A stretch of DNA of 32,225 nt, from positions 1 to 32,225 of the forward strand of contig JAGRGG010000049.1 of the NCBI GenBank assembly GCA_020445645.1. Reading direction: 5' to 3'. The stretch comes from Geminicoccaceae bacterium. GTDB lineage: Bacteria > Pseudomonadota > Alphaproteobacteria > Geminicoccales > Geminicoccaceae. Both the position numbers and the translations under genes were made by a program. Below the pieces are notes generated by a model. The model searched no databases. It was given only the letters and a program-made list of their open reading frames with translations, and was not told the DNA's origin. Below are positions 12,280 through 20,331 of this stretch, piece after piece. Position 1 is the first letter of the stretch. The number at the start of each line of letters is the position of its first letter.

Positions 12280-12309
12280 TAGACAACCTTAATCCGTCGC
12301 TTGTATCAT
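12280..12309 (+). promoter_or_regulatory. candidate sigma-70 promoter for the glycine-zipper lipoprotein
   Basis: TAGACA (12280-12285) and TATCAT (12304-12309) are separated by 18 nt in an AT-richer patch of an otherwise GC-rich divergent region (12143-12403). Transcription would start near 12316 and give a leader of about 90 nt before the ATG at 12404. Only sequence similarity supports this. An inverted repeat CATCCGC/GCGGATG (12182-12188 and 12211-12217) lies on the other side, toward the PRC-barrel gene. Confidence 0.4.
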
Positions 12310-12403
12310 CCCCGAAGAACGCCCGGAACGGGCGCGGCTTGGCAGTCCGCTTGCCGGTAAGGACGTTGCCGCCCCACGTTCCCGACCTCGAATGGAGCCC
12401 CGC

Positions 12404-12916
12404 ATGGCCGCCCGCCCCATCCTCGTCCTCCTCGCCGCAGCGATGCTCGCCGGCTGCACGAACGACCCCGACGCCGGCGCCTTCGGCTACGGGCGCAAGG
12501 AGAGCGTCGGCGGCGTGCTGGGCGCCCTCGGCGGCGCCGCGGCCGGGGGTGCGCTCGGCAACATCGCCGGCGGCGGCGGCTCCAACCGCTACGAGATCGC
12601 GGTCGGCTCGGCCTTGGGCGCCCTCTTCGGCGGCATGGCGGGCTCCAGCGTCGGCGCCAGCCTCGACGACGTCGACCGGATGCGGATGGGCCGCAGCTTC
12701 GGGCAGGCGATGACCGCCCCCGTCGGCACCCAGATCACCTGGGACAACCCGGGCAGCGGCCACTCCGGCTACACGACCACCCAGCGCGGCGGCACCGACG
12801 CCTACGACCGCCGCTGCCGCGAGTACGAGACCGGCATCACGGTCGGCGGGCGGCCGCAGACGATGGTCGGCATCGCGTGCCAGAACCCCGACGGGACGTG
12901 GTCGCCGCCGTCGTAG
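12404..12916 (+). CDS. glycine-zipper lipoprotein, 17 kDa surface antigen family
   Basis: A 170-residue lipoprotein with signal peptide and lipobox MLAGC. A glycine-zipper segment follows (GGVLGALGGAAAGGALGNIAG and a second Gly/Ala stretch, SALGALFGGMAGSSVGASLDD), then a C-terminal domain with ITWDNPGSGHSGYTTT, CREYETGITVGG and ACQNPDGTW. This matches the rickettsial 17 kDa antigen and related alphaproteobacterial envelope proteins, which anchor in the outer membrane and whose function is unclear. I chose ATG 12404 because GGAG lies 7 nt upstream, while 12392 places the ATG inside that site. The gene converges with ugpC; between the two stops lies one copy of the 22-nt 3'-end repeat. Confidence 0.85.
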   Translation: MAARPILVLLAAAMLAGCTNDPDAGAFGYGRKESVGGVLGALGGAAAGGALGNIAGGGGSNRYEIAVGSALGALFGGMAGSSVGASLDDVDRMRMGRSFGQAMTAPVGTQITWDNPGSGHSGYTTTQRGGTDAYDRRCREYETGITVGGRPQTMVGIACQNPDGTWSPPS

Positions 12917-12919
12917 GTT

Positions 12920-12941
12920 ACGCTTCGCGTCCGCTGGCGCG
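12920..12941 (+). repeat. 22-nt 3'-end repeat, copy 1
   Basis: Begins ACGCTTCGCG and ends CTGGCGCG. It starts 3 nt after the stop of the glycine-zipper gene and is identical over 22 nt to copies at 17724-17745 (minus) and 27768-27789 (plus). Flanks ACGCT and AGCGT (12943-12947) allow a small hairpin, which could serve as a bidirectional transcript end between convergent genes. Confidence 0.85.
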
Positions 12942-12947
12942 GAGCGT

Positions 12948-14009
12948 TCACAGACCTATCGCCCGCCCCGTCTCCGGGTCGAACAGGCACAGCGCCCGCG
13001 CCGGCACAGTCCCGTACAGCCGGTCGCCCTGCTTCGCGCGCAGGATGCCGGGTGCGCGGACGACGAGGGGGGCGTCGGTGCCTTCCAGGGTGCCGTGGAT
13101 CACGGTGTCGGCGCCCAGCGCCTCGACGAGGCGGACCAGGAGGGGGAGTCCCTCGCCCGCGAGGGTGAGGTGCTCCGGGCGGACGCCGAGGAGGATTGGG
13201 CGGCCGGGCTCGGCGGTCGTGCCGGGCGGCAGGGGGATGCGTCGGCCGGCCACCTCGACGGCGTCGCCCTCGCCCCGGGCGGGCAGGGTGTTCATCGGCG
13301 GCGAGCCGATGAAGCCGGCGACGAACAGGCTTTCCGGACGCTCGTAGACGTCGAGCGGGGCGCCGATCTGCTCGACCCGGCCGGCATTGAGGACCAGGAG
13401 GCGGTCGCCCAGCGTCATCGCCTCGACCTGGTCGTGGGTGACGTAGACCCCGGTGGCGTTCAGGCGGGTCTGGAGGTCGCGGACCTCCTGGCGCATCTGG
13501 ACGCGCAGCTTGGCATCCAGGTTGGAGAGCGGCTCGTCGAAGAGGAAGGCCGCGGGCTCGCGGACGATGGCGCGGCCCATCGCCACCCGCTGGCGCTGCC
13601 CGCCCGAGAGCTGGCGGGGCTTGCGGGCGAGAAGGTCGGCAAGGCCAAGCGTCGCCGCGGCGCCCCGGACGCGGCGGTCGATCTCGGGCCGCTCCATGCC
13701 CCGGTTCCTCAGCCCGTAGGCCATGTTGTCGAAGACGCTCATGTGCGGGTAGAGGGCGTAGGTCTGGAAGACCATGGCGATGTCGCGCTCCATCGGCTCC
13801 AGGTCGTTGACGACCCGGCCGCCGATGCGGATCTCGCCGCCGCTCACCCGTTCGAGGCCGGCGACGCAGCGGAGCAGCGTCGACTTGCCGCAGCCGGACG
13901 GCCCCAGGATCACGAGCATCTCGCCGTCCCCGACGGCGACCGAAACGTCGTGCAGCACGTGGGTGGTCCCGAAGGACTTGCTCACCCGCTCGATCGTCAC
14001 TTCAGCCAT
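12948..14009 (-). CDS. ugpC: sn-glycerol-3-phosphate ABC transporter ATPase UgpC
   Basis: A 353-residue CUT1-type ABC ATPase that energises the UgpAE permease. Visible are Walker [10 protein letters not shown], the Q-loop [14 protein letters not shown], signature [15 protein letters not shown], Walker [15 protein letters not shown] and the H-loop [13 protein letters not shown]-terminal TOBE/OB domain follows (about 235-353, including GVRPEHL and FDPETGRAI), which in this family can mediate regulation. It is the last gene of the ugpB-A-E-C operon, 21 nt after ugpE. The ribosome-binding site upstream of ATG 14009 is weak. ATPases of this type are interchangeable among CUT1 importers, so it might also serve others. 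Confidence 0.9.
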   Translation of the reverse strand: MAEVTIERVSKSFGTTHVLHDVSVAVGDGEMLVILGPSGCGKSTLLRCVAGLERVSGGEIRIGGRVVNDLEPMERDIAMVFQTYALYPHMSVFDNMAYGLRNRGMERPEIDRRVRGAAATLGLADLLARKPRQLSGGQRQRVAMGRAIVREPAAFLFDEPLSNLDAKLRVQMRQEVRDLQTRLNATGVYVTHDQVEAMTLGDRLLVLNAGRVEQIGAPLDVYERPESLFVAGFIGSPPMNTLPARGEGDAVEVAGRRIPLPPGTTAEPGRPILLGVRPEHLTLAGEGLPLLVRLVEALGADTVIHGTLEGTDAPLVVRAPGILRAKQGDRLYGTVPARALCLFDPETGRAIGL

Positions 14010-14030
14010 TCATGGGCGCCATGCGGGGGC

Positions 14031-14879
14031 TCACTTCTCGGTCTCGATCAGGCCCCGGACGAAGAGCCGCTGCATGGCGACGACGACGACGACGGGGGGG
14101 AGGAGGGCCAGGATGGCGACGGCGGTGATGTGGTGCCATTCGGGCTCGTTCTCGGCGGCGACGGACATGCGCTGGATCGCCATGACGATCGTGTTCATGG
14201 AGGGGTCAGTCGTGATGAGGAGCGGCCAGAGGTACTGGTTCCAGCCGTAGATGAAGAGGATGACGAACAAGGCCGCGATGTTGGTGCGGGAGAGCGGCAG
14301 GACGATGTCCTTGAAGAAGCGGACGGGGCCGGCGCCGTCGACGCGGGCGGCCTCGGCCAGCTCGTCCGGGATCGTCAGGAAGAACTGGCGGAAGAGGAAG
14401 GTCGCGGTCGCGGACGCGATGAGCGGCAGGATGAGCCCGGTGTAGGAGTTGAGGATGCCGAGCTGGGCCGCGACCCGGTAGGTCGGCAGGATCCGCACCT
14501 CCACCGGCAGCATGAGCGTCATGAAGATGATCCAAAAGGCCGTCATCCTCAAGGGAAAGCGGAAGTAGACGATGGCGTAGGCGGAGAGGATCGAGATCGC
14601 GATCTTGCCGACCGCGATGCCGAGCGCCATGACGAGCGAGTTCAGCATCATCGGCCCGACGGGGCCGCTGCTGGCGCGCTCCAGGCCCCGGCCGAGGACG
14701 GCGCCGTAATTGTCGAGGACGTGCGCGCCCGGCAGCATCGGCACAGGCGCGCGCAGCACGTCGGCGGGCGCCTGGGTCGAGGCCATGAAGACGACGTAGA
14801 TCGGCAGCATGACGAGGACGACGCCCAGGATCAGGACGAGGTGCGCCATGAGCGTGTAGAGGGGCCTGTTCTCAACCAT
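14031..14879 (-). CDS. ugpE: sn-glycerol-3-phosphate ABC transporter permease UgpE
   Basis: A 282-residue inner-membrane permease with six predicted helices, beginning with [22 protein letters not shown]. The cytoplasmic EAA loop [20 protein letters not shown] docks onto the ATPase. [15 protein letters not shown] and [13 protein letters not shown] are hallmarks of UgpE-type MalG-like permeases. The start ATG at 14879 lies inside the last codons of ugpA (8-nt overlap), so the two permease subunits are translationally coupled and form a heterodimer. The substrate assignment follows from the strong UgpB match upstream. Confidence 0.92.
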   Translation of the reverse strand: MVENRPLYTLMAHLVLILGVVLVMLPIYVVFMASTQAPADVLRAPVPMLPGAHVLDNYGAVLGRGLERASSGPVGPMMLNSLVMALGIAVGKIAISILSAYAIVYFRFPLRMTAFWIIFMTLMLPVEVRILPTYRVAAQLGILNSYTGLILPLIASATATFLFRQFFLTIPDELAEAARVDGAGPVRFFKDIVLPLSRTNIAALFVILFIYGWNQYLWPLLITTDPSMNTIVMAIQRMSVAAENEPEWHHITAVAILALLPPVVVVVAMQRLFVRGLIETEK

Positions 14880-15756
14880 ACTGCACCCGGCGCTCGACGA
14901 GGCGGAACTGGACGGCGGTGAGGAGGACGACGATCCCCATGAGGACCACCGACTGCGCCGCCGACGAGCCCAGGTTGAGGCCGACGAAGCCGTCGGCGTA
15001 GACCTTGTAGACGAGGATGTTGGTCGCCTGCGCCGGCCCGCCCCGGGTCACGGCGTCGATGATGCCGAAGGTCTCGAAGAAGGCGTAGACGACGTTGACG
15101 ACGAGGAGGAAGAACGTCGTCGGCGAGAGGAGGGGGAAGACGATGGTCCAAAAGCGCTTGCCCGGCCCCGCTCCGTCGATCGCCGCCGCCTCGACGAGCG
15201 AGCGCGGGATCGCCTGCATCCCGGCGAGGAAGAAGAGGAAATTGTAGGAGACCTGCTTCCAGGCGGCGGCGATGACGACGAGGAGCATCGCCTGATTGCC
15301 CCAGATCTGGTGGTTCCAGGCGATCCCGACCTTGCCCAGGAGCCACGCGACGACGCCGACGGCGGGGCTGAACATGAAGAGCCACAAGACCCCGGCGATC
15401 GCGGGCGCCACGGCGTAGGGCCAGATGAGGAAGGTCTGGTAGACGAAGCGCCCGCGCAGGACGTGATCGGCCATCGCCGCCAGCAGCAGGGCGACCCCCA
15501 GCCCCAGGGCCGCGACGCCGAGGCTGAACACCACCGTCACCTTCAGGCTGTGCAGGTATTCGGGGCTGTGGAACAGGGCCTGGAAGTTCTCGAACCAGAC
15601 GAACTGGGTCGAGAGGCCGAACGGGTCTTCCACGAGCATCGACTGCCAGAGCGCCTGCCCCGCCGGCCACAGGAAGAAGACGAAGGTGACGGCGAGCTGC
15701 GGGACGAGGAGGAGGGCCGGCAGGAGCCAGCCCTTGAAGGTGACGTTCTTGTGCAT
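14872..15756 (-). CDS. ugpA: sn-glycerol-3-phosphate ABC transporter permease UgpA
   Basis: A 294-residue MalF-like inner-membrane permease. The N-terminal helix ([20 protein letters not shown]) is followed by the periplasmic loop [20 protein letters not shown], further helices, the EAA loop [20 protein letters not shown], and [19 protein letters not shown]. All are characteristic of UgpA. It pairs with UgpE in the membrane and receives substrate from UgpB. The start at 15756 lies 55 nt after the ugpB stop; a strong hairpin fills that gap, probably setting the binding-protein to permease ratio. The Shine-Dalgarno sequence is poor. Confidence 0.92.
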   Translation of the reverse strand: MHKNVTFKGWLLPALLLVPQLAVTFVFFLWPAGQALWQSMLVEDPFGLSTQFVWFENFQALFHSPEYLHSLKVTVVFSLGVAALGLGVALLLAAMADHVLRGRFVYQTFLIWPYAVAPAIAGVLWLFMFSPAVGVVAWLLGKVGIAWNHQIWGNQAMLLVVIAAAWKQVSYNFLFFLAGMQAIPRSLVEAAAIDGAGPGKRFWTIVFPLLSPTTFFLLVVNVVYAFFETFGIIDAVTRGGPAQATNILVYKVYADGFVGLNLGSSAAQSVVLMGIVVLLTAVQFRLVERRVQYG

Positions 15757-15772
15757 GGCGGTGCCGCGCCGG

Positions 15773-15812
15773 GGCGGGCGCGCGGCGGGCCGCGCCCCCT
15801 GCCCCGCCCGCC
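15773..15812 (-). promoter_or_regulatory. stem-loop between ugpB and ugpA
   Basis: Nested perfect inverted repeats: outer GGCGGGCG (15773-15780) with CGCCCGCC (15805-15812), inner CGCGGC (15781-15786) with GCCGCG (15789-15794). It starts at the last base of the ugpB stop codon and has no T-run, so it is more likely an mRNA 3'-protecting or attenuating hairpin than a full terminator. Such hairpins after binding-protein genes allow higher binding-protein expression (as at malE-malF). Confidence 0.65.
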
Positions 15813-17119
15813 TACTGGTTCTGCCGCTCGAACTGGCGAAGGAGGTCGTCGCCGCGCGAGACGGCGGCGTCGAGCGCCTCCTGGGCCGTGGCGTCGCCGG
15901 CCCATACGCGCTCGAGCTCCTCCTCGATCACGTCGCGCACCTGGACCATGTTGCCGAAGCGGATGCCCTTCGAGTTCGCCGTGGGCTCCTTGTTGAGCAT
16001 CTCCTTCAGCGCGACCTCGGCCTCGGGGTTCTTGTCGTAGAACCCCTGCTTCTTCGACAGCTCGTAGGCGGCCTTGGTGATCGGCAGGTAGCCCGTTTCC
16101 TGGTGCCACCACGCCTGCACCTCGGGGGAGGACAGGTAGCTGAAGAACTTCGCCGTGCAGGCGTACTGCTCGTCGGTGTGGCCCTTGAGCACCCAAAGCG
16201 ACGCGCCGCCGATGATCGTGTTCTGCGGGGCGCCCTTCACGTCGGGCCAGTAGGGCAGCCGGCCGGTGCCGAACTCGAAGTCCTTCGCGTTCTCGCGGAT
16301 GCCGCCGAGCCCCGCCGAGGACTCGGTGTACATGGCGCAGTCCTGGTTGTAGAATTTCGGCGCCGCCTTGTTGGTCCGTCCGCCGTAGTCGAAGACCTTC
16401 GACTTCTGCCACTCGGCCATCTTCTTGATGTGCTCGAGGGCAACGCCCTTGTTGAAGACGAACTCGGTGTCGAGGCCCCCGAAGCCGTTCTCCAGCGTTC
16501 CCACCGGCTGATCGTGCCAAGCCGACAGGTTCTCGATCTGGATCCAGCTGGGCCAAGCCGTCGTGAAGCCGCAGGCGTAGCCCGCTTCCTGGAGCTTCTT
16601 CGCGTCGGCCTCCAGTTCCGGCCACGTCGCGGGCGGCTTGCTCGGGTCGAGCCCCGCCTTCTCGAACGCGGTCTTGTTGTACCAGAGCACCGGGGTCGAG
16701 CTGTTGAACGGCATCGAGAGCATCTGGCCGTCGGCGGTCGTGTAGTAGCCCTTGACCGGGGCGATGAAGCCCTCGGGGTCGAACGGCTCCTTCGTGTCGG
16801 CCATGAGCTGGTGGACGGGGTAGATCGCGCCCTCGGCCGCCATCATCGTCGCCGTGCCGACCTCGAACACCTGGACGATGTCCGGCTGCTGCCCGGCCCT
16901 GAACGCGGCGATGGCGCCGGTCATCGTCTGGCTGTAGTCGCCCTTGAAGGAGGGCGTGACCTTGCACTGGTCCTGGCTCGCGTTGAAGTCGGTCGCTATC
17001 TTGTCGACGCGCTCGCCGTTGGCGCCGCCCATCGCGTGCCACCACTGGATCTCGGTCGCGGCCGAAGCCTGCCCCGCGACGCCGAAGATCGCCGCCGCCA
17101 GGATCGTCGCCTTGCGCAT
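15812..17119 (-). CDS. ugpB: periplasmic sn-glycerol-3-phosphate/glycerophosphodiester-binding protein UgpB
   Basis: A 435-residue periplasmic binding protein with a Sec signal peptide ([20 protein letters not shown], cleavage after ASA). The mature protein tracks E. coli UgpB closely: [102 protein letters not shown], and the tail [18 protein letters not shown]. It captures sn-glycerol-3-phosphate and glycerophosphodiesters such as glycerophosphocholine as phosphate and carbon sources. An AAGGGGGG Shine-Dalgarno precedes ATG 17119. The upstream region holds a Pho-box-like site, consistent with the known PhoB control of ugp in other bacteria. It heads the ugpBAEC operon. Confidence 0.95.
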   Translation of the reverse strand: MRKATILAAAIFGVAGQASAATEIQWWHAMGGANGERVDKIATDFNASQDQCKVTPSFKGDYSQTMTGAIAAFRAGQQPDIVQVFEVGTATMMAAEGAIYPVHQLMADTKEPFDPEGFIAPVKGYYTTADGQMLSMPFNSSTPVLWYNKTAFEKAGLDPSKPPATWPELEADAKKLQEAGYACGFTTAWPSWIQIENLSAWHDQPVGTLENGFGGLDTEFVFNKGVALEHIKKMAEWQKSKVFDYGGRTNKAAPKFYNQDCAMYTESSAGLGGIRENAKDFEFGTGRLPYWPDVKGAPQNTIIGGASLWVLKGHTDEQYACTAKFFSYLSSPEVQAWWHQETGYLPITKAAYELSKKQGFYDKNPEAEVALKEMLNKEPTANSKGIRFGNMVQVRDVIEEELERVWAGDATAQEALDAAVSRGDDLLRQFERQNQ

Positions 17120-17137
17120 GGGTCAGCCCCCCTTGGT

Positions 17138-17162
17138 CGTCGCCGGCCCAGCGCCGGCGACG
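17138..17162 (-). promoter_or_regulatory. 10-bp hairpin in the ugpB leader
   Basis: CGTCGCCGGC (17138-17147) and GCCGGCGACG (17153-17162) are a perfect 10-bp inverted repeat with a 5-nt loop, 19 nt upstream of the ugpB start codon on the transcript. No T-run follows. It could end read-through from the 17219-17587 gene, or limit access to the ugpB ribosome-binding site. Confidence 0.5.
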
Positions 17163-17186
17163 GCGCCCTCCTTGCCGTGGGGCGCC

Positions 17187-17204
17187 GCGACCGTTGTGTG
17201 ACAG
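17187..17204 (-). promoter_or_regulatory. candidate Pho box (PhoB site) upstream of ugpB
   Basis: On the minus strand CTGTCAC is followed by the 4-nt spacer ACAA and CGGTCGC. This matches the Pho-box layout of two 7-nt direct repeats (consensus CTGTCAT) 11 nt apart. The first repeat is 6/7 to consensus and the second agrees with the first at 5/7. It lies 68 nt upstream of the ugpB start, oriented toward ugpB. I see no good -10 box after it. Confidence 0.5.
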
Positions 17205-17218
17205 GAGGAGGCCCTAGA

Positions 17219-17587
17219 TCAAGCCTTTACCTTTGAGCGGCCCGCCTTGCAGGAAGGCGCCACCTCGCCCGACTCGACCAGGCGGGCGGCGAGGCGAAGC
17301 GCCCGGCGCATCATCTCGTCGGAGACGGCGGGGTCGTCGTTGAACTGAAAGACGGTCTCGTGCCCGCCGAGCCAGCGCGCCGCCTCGTGCAAGCCCCGCA
17401 TCGCCAGCCTGAAGGCGGGTGCCGGCAAGGCGGGGTCGACCCGAAGGACGAGGGCCTGGACGCAGTGCTCCTTGACGCCGGGTTCGCCCCCCTCGCCGTG
17501 CTCCCCCTTGCCTATGTCGCCCGCCGCGAGACGGGCCGCCGCGAGATCGAGCACCCGGGCGGCGTTGATCGTATCGGTGTACGTCAT
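17219..17587 (-). CDS. hypothetical protein upstream of ugpB
   Basis: I do not recognise this protein. From ATG 17587 it is 122 residues, cytoplasmic by appearance (no signal peptide or membrane segment), mostly helical, and opens MTYTDTINAARVLDLAAARL. A polar Gly/Glu-rich stretch (GKGEHGEGGEPGVKEHC) and a helical C-terminal part (DPAVSDEMMRRALRLAARLV) follow; the tail is basic with one Cys (APSCKAGRSKVKA). The purine run GGAGGAGGGGG lies 14 nt before the ATG, rather far for a ribosome-binding site. The frame extends to 17710, but the extra part carries no sign of coding. It precedes ugpB by 99 nt on the same strand. Codon use matches the neighbours, so it is probably real. Confidence 0.5.
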   Translation of the reverse strand: MTYTDTINAARVLDLAAARLAAGDIGKGEHGEGGEPGVKEHCVQALVLRVDPALPAPAFRLAMRGLHEAARWLGGHETVFQFNDDPAVSDEMMRRALRLAARLVESGEVAPSCKAGRSKVKA

Positions 17588-17718
17588 CTGACCAGGAAAA
17601 GCCCCCTCCTCCGGCGCCCGCCGTTCCGGGCGTCTAAGAAGGGATACGTAACCAGGGGTGCCTTGGATCAAAAGGCGGTGAAAAATCCGGATCAAGGATT
17701 GCCGGATCAAGAATCGAA

Positions 17719-17749
17719 GGACACGCGCCAGCGGACGCGAAGCGTGTCC
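17719..17749 (-). terminator. terminator-like hairpin after the FGGY kinase gene
   Basis: GGACACGC (17719-17726) and GCGTGTCC (17742-17749) form a perfect 8-bp stem 4 nt after the kinase stop. On the minus strand it is followed by the moderately T-rich TTCGATTCTTG, so termination may be incomplete. The 15-nt loop and inner stem bases are the 22-nt repeat (copy 2). Confidence 0.6.
17724..17745 (-). repeat. 22-nt 3'-end repeat, copy 2
   Basis: On the minus strand this is identical over 22 nt to copies at 12920-12941 and 27768-27789, and it shares 24 nt with the latter. It begins 7 nt after the kinase stop codon, in the same orientation as the gene, and forms the loop of an 8-bp hairpin. Confidence 0.85.
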
Positions 17750-17752
17750 TCT

Positions 17753-19243
17753 TCAGCCCTCTCCCGCTTCGACGAGGCCGCGGGTGGCGGCGTAGACCTT
17801 CGCCTGCCGCCGGGAGAGGGCCTGCCACGCCGCGGCGGCGGCCGGGTCCGGCGCCGTGGTCTCGGCCTCGCTGCTCATCGCGGACGCGGCTTGCGCGAAG
17901 CCTTTATACCAGCCGGCGCCGACGGCGGCGGTCATGCCGGCGCCGAGCGCGGACGCCTCCTCGCTGCGGCTGCGCCGGACGGGAAGGCCGGTGGCGTCGG
18001 CGACCATCCGGGTCCAAAGCGGGCTGCGGGATCCGCCGCCGACGGCGAGGATGCGCTCCGCCTGGATGCCGAGACCCCGCATGGTCGTGAGGGCACGGGC
18101 GGCTTCGAGGGTCATCGCCTCCAGCGACGCGCGGTAGAGGTGGGGAAGGCCGTGGTTCGCGGCGAGGCCGACGAAGGCCGCGCGCGCGTTCGGGTCCCAG
18201 TGCGGGTCCATGCAGCCGGTGAGGTGGGTGGACGCGAGGACGCCCCCGCTGCCGACCGGGAGGCGCACCGCCTCCGCCTCCAGCCGGTCGAAGACGCCGG
18301 GGTCGGCCCGCCCGCCGGCGAACGCGTCGACGAACCAGTTGACGAAGTAGGCGCCGGCGCGCTGGACGGCCTCCAGGAAGTAGCCCTCGCCCGTGGCGGA
18401 GACGAGGGTGCGCCACGCCCGGTCGATCACCGGTTCGGCCGACCACGCGCCGACGAGGAGCGCGGTGCCGAGGTTCAGGTAGATCCGTCCCGCGCGCACG
18501 GCGTTGACGCCGAGCCCGGCGCATTGGCCATCGCCGCCCCCGGCGAAGACGGGGGTGCCGGGGCGAAGGCCCGTCGCCGCCGCCGCCGCGTCGCTCAGGC
18601 GCCCGACGAGGGTGCCGGGGGCGACGGCTTCCGGGAAGCGGCTCGGCTCCAGGCCGACGGCGGCGAGGATCGCCGCCGACCAGCGTTTGTCCTTGATGTC
18701 GAAGACGCCGAACGGGTCGGCGCTGGTCCAGCTCGCCACCGCCCTGCCCGTGAGCTTCAGGCAGAGGTAGCCGTGGACGTCGACGATGGCGGCGGCTTGG
18801 TTGAGGAGGGCGGGGTGATGGCGGCGCAGCCACGCGAGGCGGTAGACGACGGGGGTGAGGTCGGCGGGCTTGCCGGTGATCCGGTGGAGATACCCGGCGC
18901 CGAGGCGGGCCGTGAGCGGTCCGATCTCGCCGAGGCCCCGCTCGTCGAGCCAGACCATTCCGGGCGCCAAGGCTTCGCCGTCCGCGTCGAGAAGCGCCAC
19001 CGTCTCGCGCTGGTTCGAAATGGCGAGGCCCTCGATCCGGGCGGGGTCGATCCCCGCCGTCGCCTCCTTCAGGGCCGCCCCCGCCGAGGCCCACCAGTCC
19101 TTCGGATCCTGCTCGACGTGTCCGGGGGCGGGCGTCGAGAGCGGCAGGGGCGAGCGCCCGACGGCGACCGCGTTCCCCTCCCGGTCCCAGACGATCGCCT
19201 TGGTCGACTGGGTCGAGCTGTCCATCCCGATCACGTAGGCCAC
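17753..19243 (-). CDS. FGGY-family carbohydrate kinase (xylulokinase-like)
   Basis: A 496-residue cytoplasmic sugar or polyol kinase. The N-terminal phosphate motif is GMDSSTQSTKAIVWD, followed by APGHVEQDPKDWW and VWLDERG, which supplies the probable catalytic Asp. The hinge and C-terminal ATPase half show VFAGGGDGQCAGLG, LNLGTALLVG and VGGGSRSPLWTRMVADATGLPV. The order matches xylulokinase (XylB) and related polyol kinases. FGGY enzymes phosphorylate D-xylulose, erythritol, glycerol, ribitol and similar substrates, and the motifs do not decide which. I chose GTG 19243 as start because AGGGAGGAGG lies 5 nt upstream and the fold begins there. It follows the SorC regulator by 46 nt and should be co-transcribed with it. 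Confidence 0.87.
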   Translation of the reverse strand: MAYVIGMDSSTQSTKAIVWDREGNAVAVGRSPLPLSTPAPGHVEQDPKDWWASAGAALKEATAGIDPARIEGLAISNQRETVALLDADGEALAPGMVWLDERGLGEIGPLTARLGAGYLHRITGKPADLTPVVYRLAWLRRHHPALLNQAAAIVDVHGYLCLKLTGRAVASWTSADPFGVFDIKDKRWSAAILAAVGLEPSRFPEAVAPGTLVGRLSDAAAAATGLRPGTPVFAGGGDGQCAGLGVNAVRAGRIYLNLGTALLVGAWSAEPVIDRAWRTLVSATGEGYFLEAVQRAGAYFVNWFVDAFAGGRADPGVFDRLEAEAVRLPVGSGGVLASTHLTGCMDPHWDPNARAAFVGLAANHGLPHLYRASLEAMTLEAARALTTMRGLGIQAERILAVGGGSRSPLWTRMVADATGLPVRRSRSEEASALGAGMTAAVGAGWYKGFAQAASAMSSEAETTAPDPAAAAAWQALSRRQAKVYAATRGLVEAGEG

Positions 19244-19289
19244 CCCGTCCTCCTCCCTGCGTCGGACCCGCTTTCGGGCCTCGTTGCCT

Positions 19290-20276
19290 CTAGCCGCCTT
19301 CGAACAGCAGCGCCGCCGTCCCGGCGTCGGTGACGAGGTGGGTGGCAAAGCCGCCCGTCAGCGCCGCTTGCATCGCCGTCGCCTTCTCCGCCCCGCCCGC
19401 GACGCAGATCCGCTCCGGCACCCGGCGCAGTTCGTCGAGCGTGATGCCGACGAGCCGCCCGTCGAGCGGCCCCGGCACGTGCCGGCCGGCGGCGTCGATG
19501 AACTGCCCGATCACCACGGCCACGGCGCCGCCTTCCAGGTAGGCTTGGCCCGCCTCGGGGGGGACGAAGCCGGAAGCGAAGGCGGTGCCCGTCGGCAGCA
19601 CGTCGCCGATCCCGAACAGGATCTTGGTGCAGGCGCGGATCAGGTCGAACTGCCGCGTGATCGCGGGCTCCCGCAGGAGGAGGTCGCGCACTTCCGCCGA
19701 GGAAAGGACGGCCGGCGCGTGCAGGTTGACGCACCGTGCGGCGAGGCGGTTGGCGATGACCGAGGTGCACAGCTCCGGCGAGAAGGCGGCGGTGCCGATC
19801 GCGCTGCCCGCCACCTGGGCGACCGTGAGGCCGGGCACGGCCCGGTGCGGCAAGGCCCGCGCCACGGCGAGCACCGTCCGCCCCCAGGCGACGCCGAGCA
19901 CGTCGCTCTCGGCGAGGCTGGCGAGGAGAAGCCGCGCGCCCGCGGCGCCGAGCCGCGCGGTGAGCGGCGCACCCTCCCCCGCCAGATCCGGGATGACGTG
20001 GGCCTCCTTCAGCCCGAATCGGGCGGCGAGGCGGCGGGCCAGCGTCACCCCGGCGAGGGCGTCCGGGTCGATCGCGATCCGGACGACCCCCCGCTCGCGC
20101 GCCGCCTGGAGGTAGGCCACGACCGAGGCCCGCGACACGCCGAGCGCCGCCGCGACCCCGCTCTGGGTCAGCCCGTCCACGTAGTAGAGCCACGCCGCCC
20201 AGACGATCGCGTCCGCGCCGAACTCGGCGGGGATCGCGCGGGGCGTGGGCGCGGGGCGGACGGACATGAGGGGCAT
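19290..20276 (-). CDS. SorC-family sugar-binding transcriptional regulator
   Basis: A 328-residue regulator. The N-terminal helix-turn-helix (about residues 32-58: YYVDGLTQSGVAAALGVSRA then SVVAYLQAARERGVV) precedes a SorC-type effector domain with LGVAWGRTVLAVARAL, VAQVAGSAIG, ILFGIGDVLPTGTAF, DAAGRHVPGPLDGRLVGI and CVAGGAEKATAMQAAL. Members such as EryD and SmoC sense phosphorylated sugars or polyols and control the adjacent catabolic operon. The gene is divergent from the dehydrogenase-transporter operon; the inverted repeat at 20309-20331 between them is its probable operator. The start is uncertain: ATG 20276 or 20267, and a TTG at 20297, all lack a clear ribosome-binding site, so a leaderless message is possible. 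Confidence 0.88.
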   Translation of the reverse strand: MPLMSVRPAPTPRAIPAEFGADAIVWAAWLYYVDGLTQSGVAAALGVSRASVVAYLQAARERGVVRIAIDPDALAGVTLARRLAARFGLKEAHVIPDLAGEGAPLTARLGAAGARLLLASLAESDVLGVAWGRTVLAVARALPHRAVPGLTVAQVAGSAIGTAAFSPELCTSVIANRLAARCVNLHAPAVLSSAEVRDLLLREPAITRQFDLIRACTKILFGIGDVLPTGTAFASGFVPPEAGQAYLEGGAVAVVIGQFIDAAGRHVPGPLDGRLVGITLDELRRVPERICVAGGAEKATAMQAALTGGFATHLVTDAGTAALLFEGG

Positions 20277-20308
20277 GTTCGGCGCGGGTTTCGTCAAAAG
20301 TCAAGCCC

Positions 20309-20331
20309 GGCTGACAATGGTGTTGACAGCC
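20309..20331. promoter_or_regulatory. candidate SorC-regulator operator
   Basis: GGCTGACAA (20309-20317) and TTGACAGCC (20323-20331) are inverted 9-bp arms with one mismatch and a 5-nt spacer. The symmetry extends imperfectly into flanking CCCGGC elements. It sits 33 nt from the regulator start and 57 nt from the divergent dehydrogenase start. The right arm contains TTGACA, a good -35 hexamer for the rightward operon, so a bound regulator would block or contact polymerase. No convincing -10 box follows. Confidence 0.6.

Larger units (their letters stand above)
17588..17752. other. intergenic region with three GGATCAA motifs
   Basis: The region separates the kinase gene end from the hypothetical gene. 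On the plus strand GGATCAA occurs at 17665, 17689 and 17704 (TTGATCC on the transcribed minus strand), inside a locally AT-richer patch. It lies 78-124 nt upstream of the start at 17587 and could be a promoter or operator area. The terminator-like hairpin of the kinase gene overlaps its right end. Confidence 0.4.
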
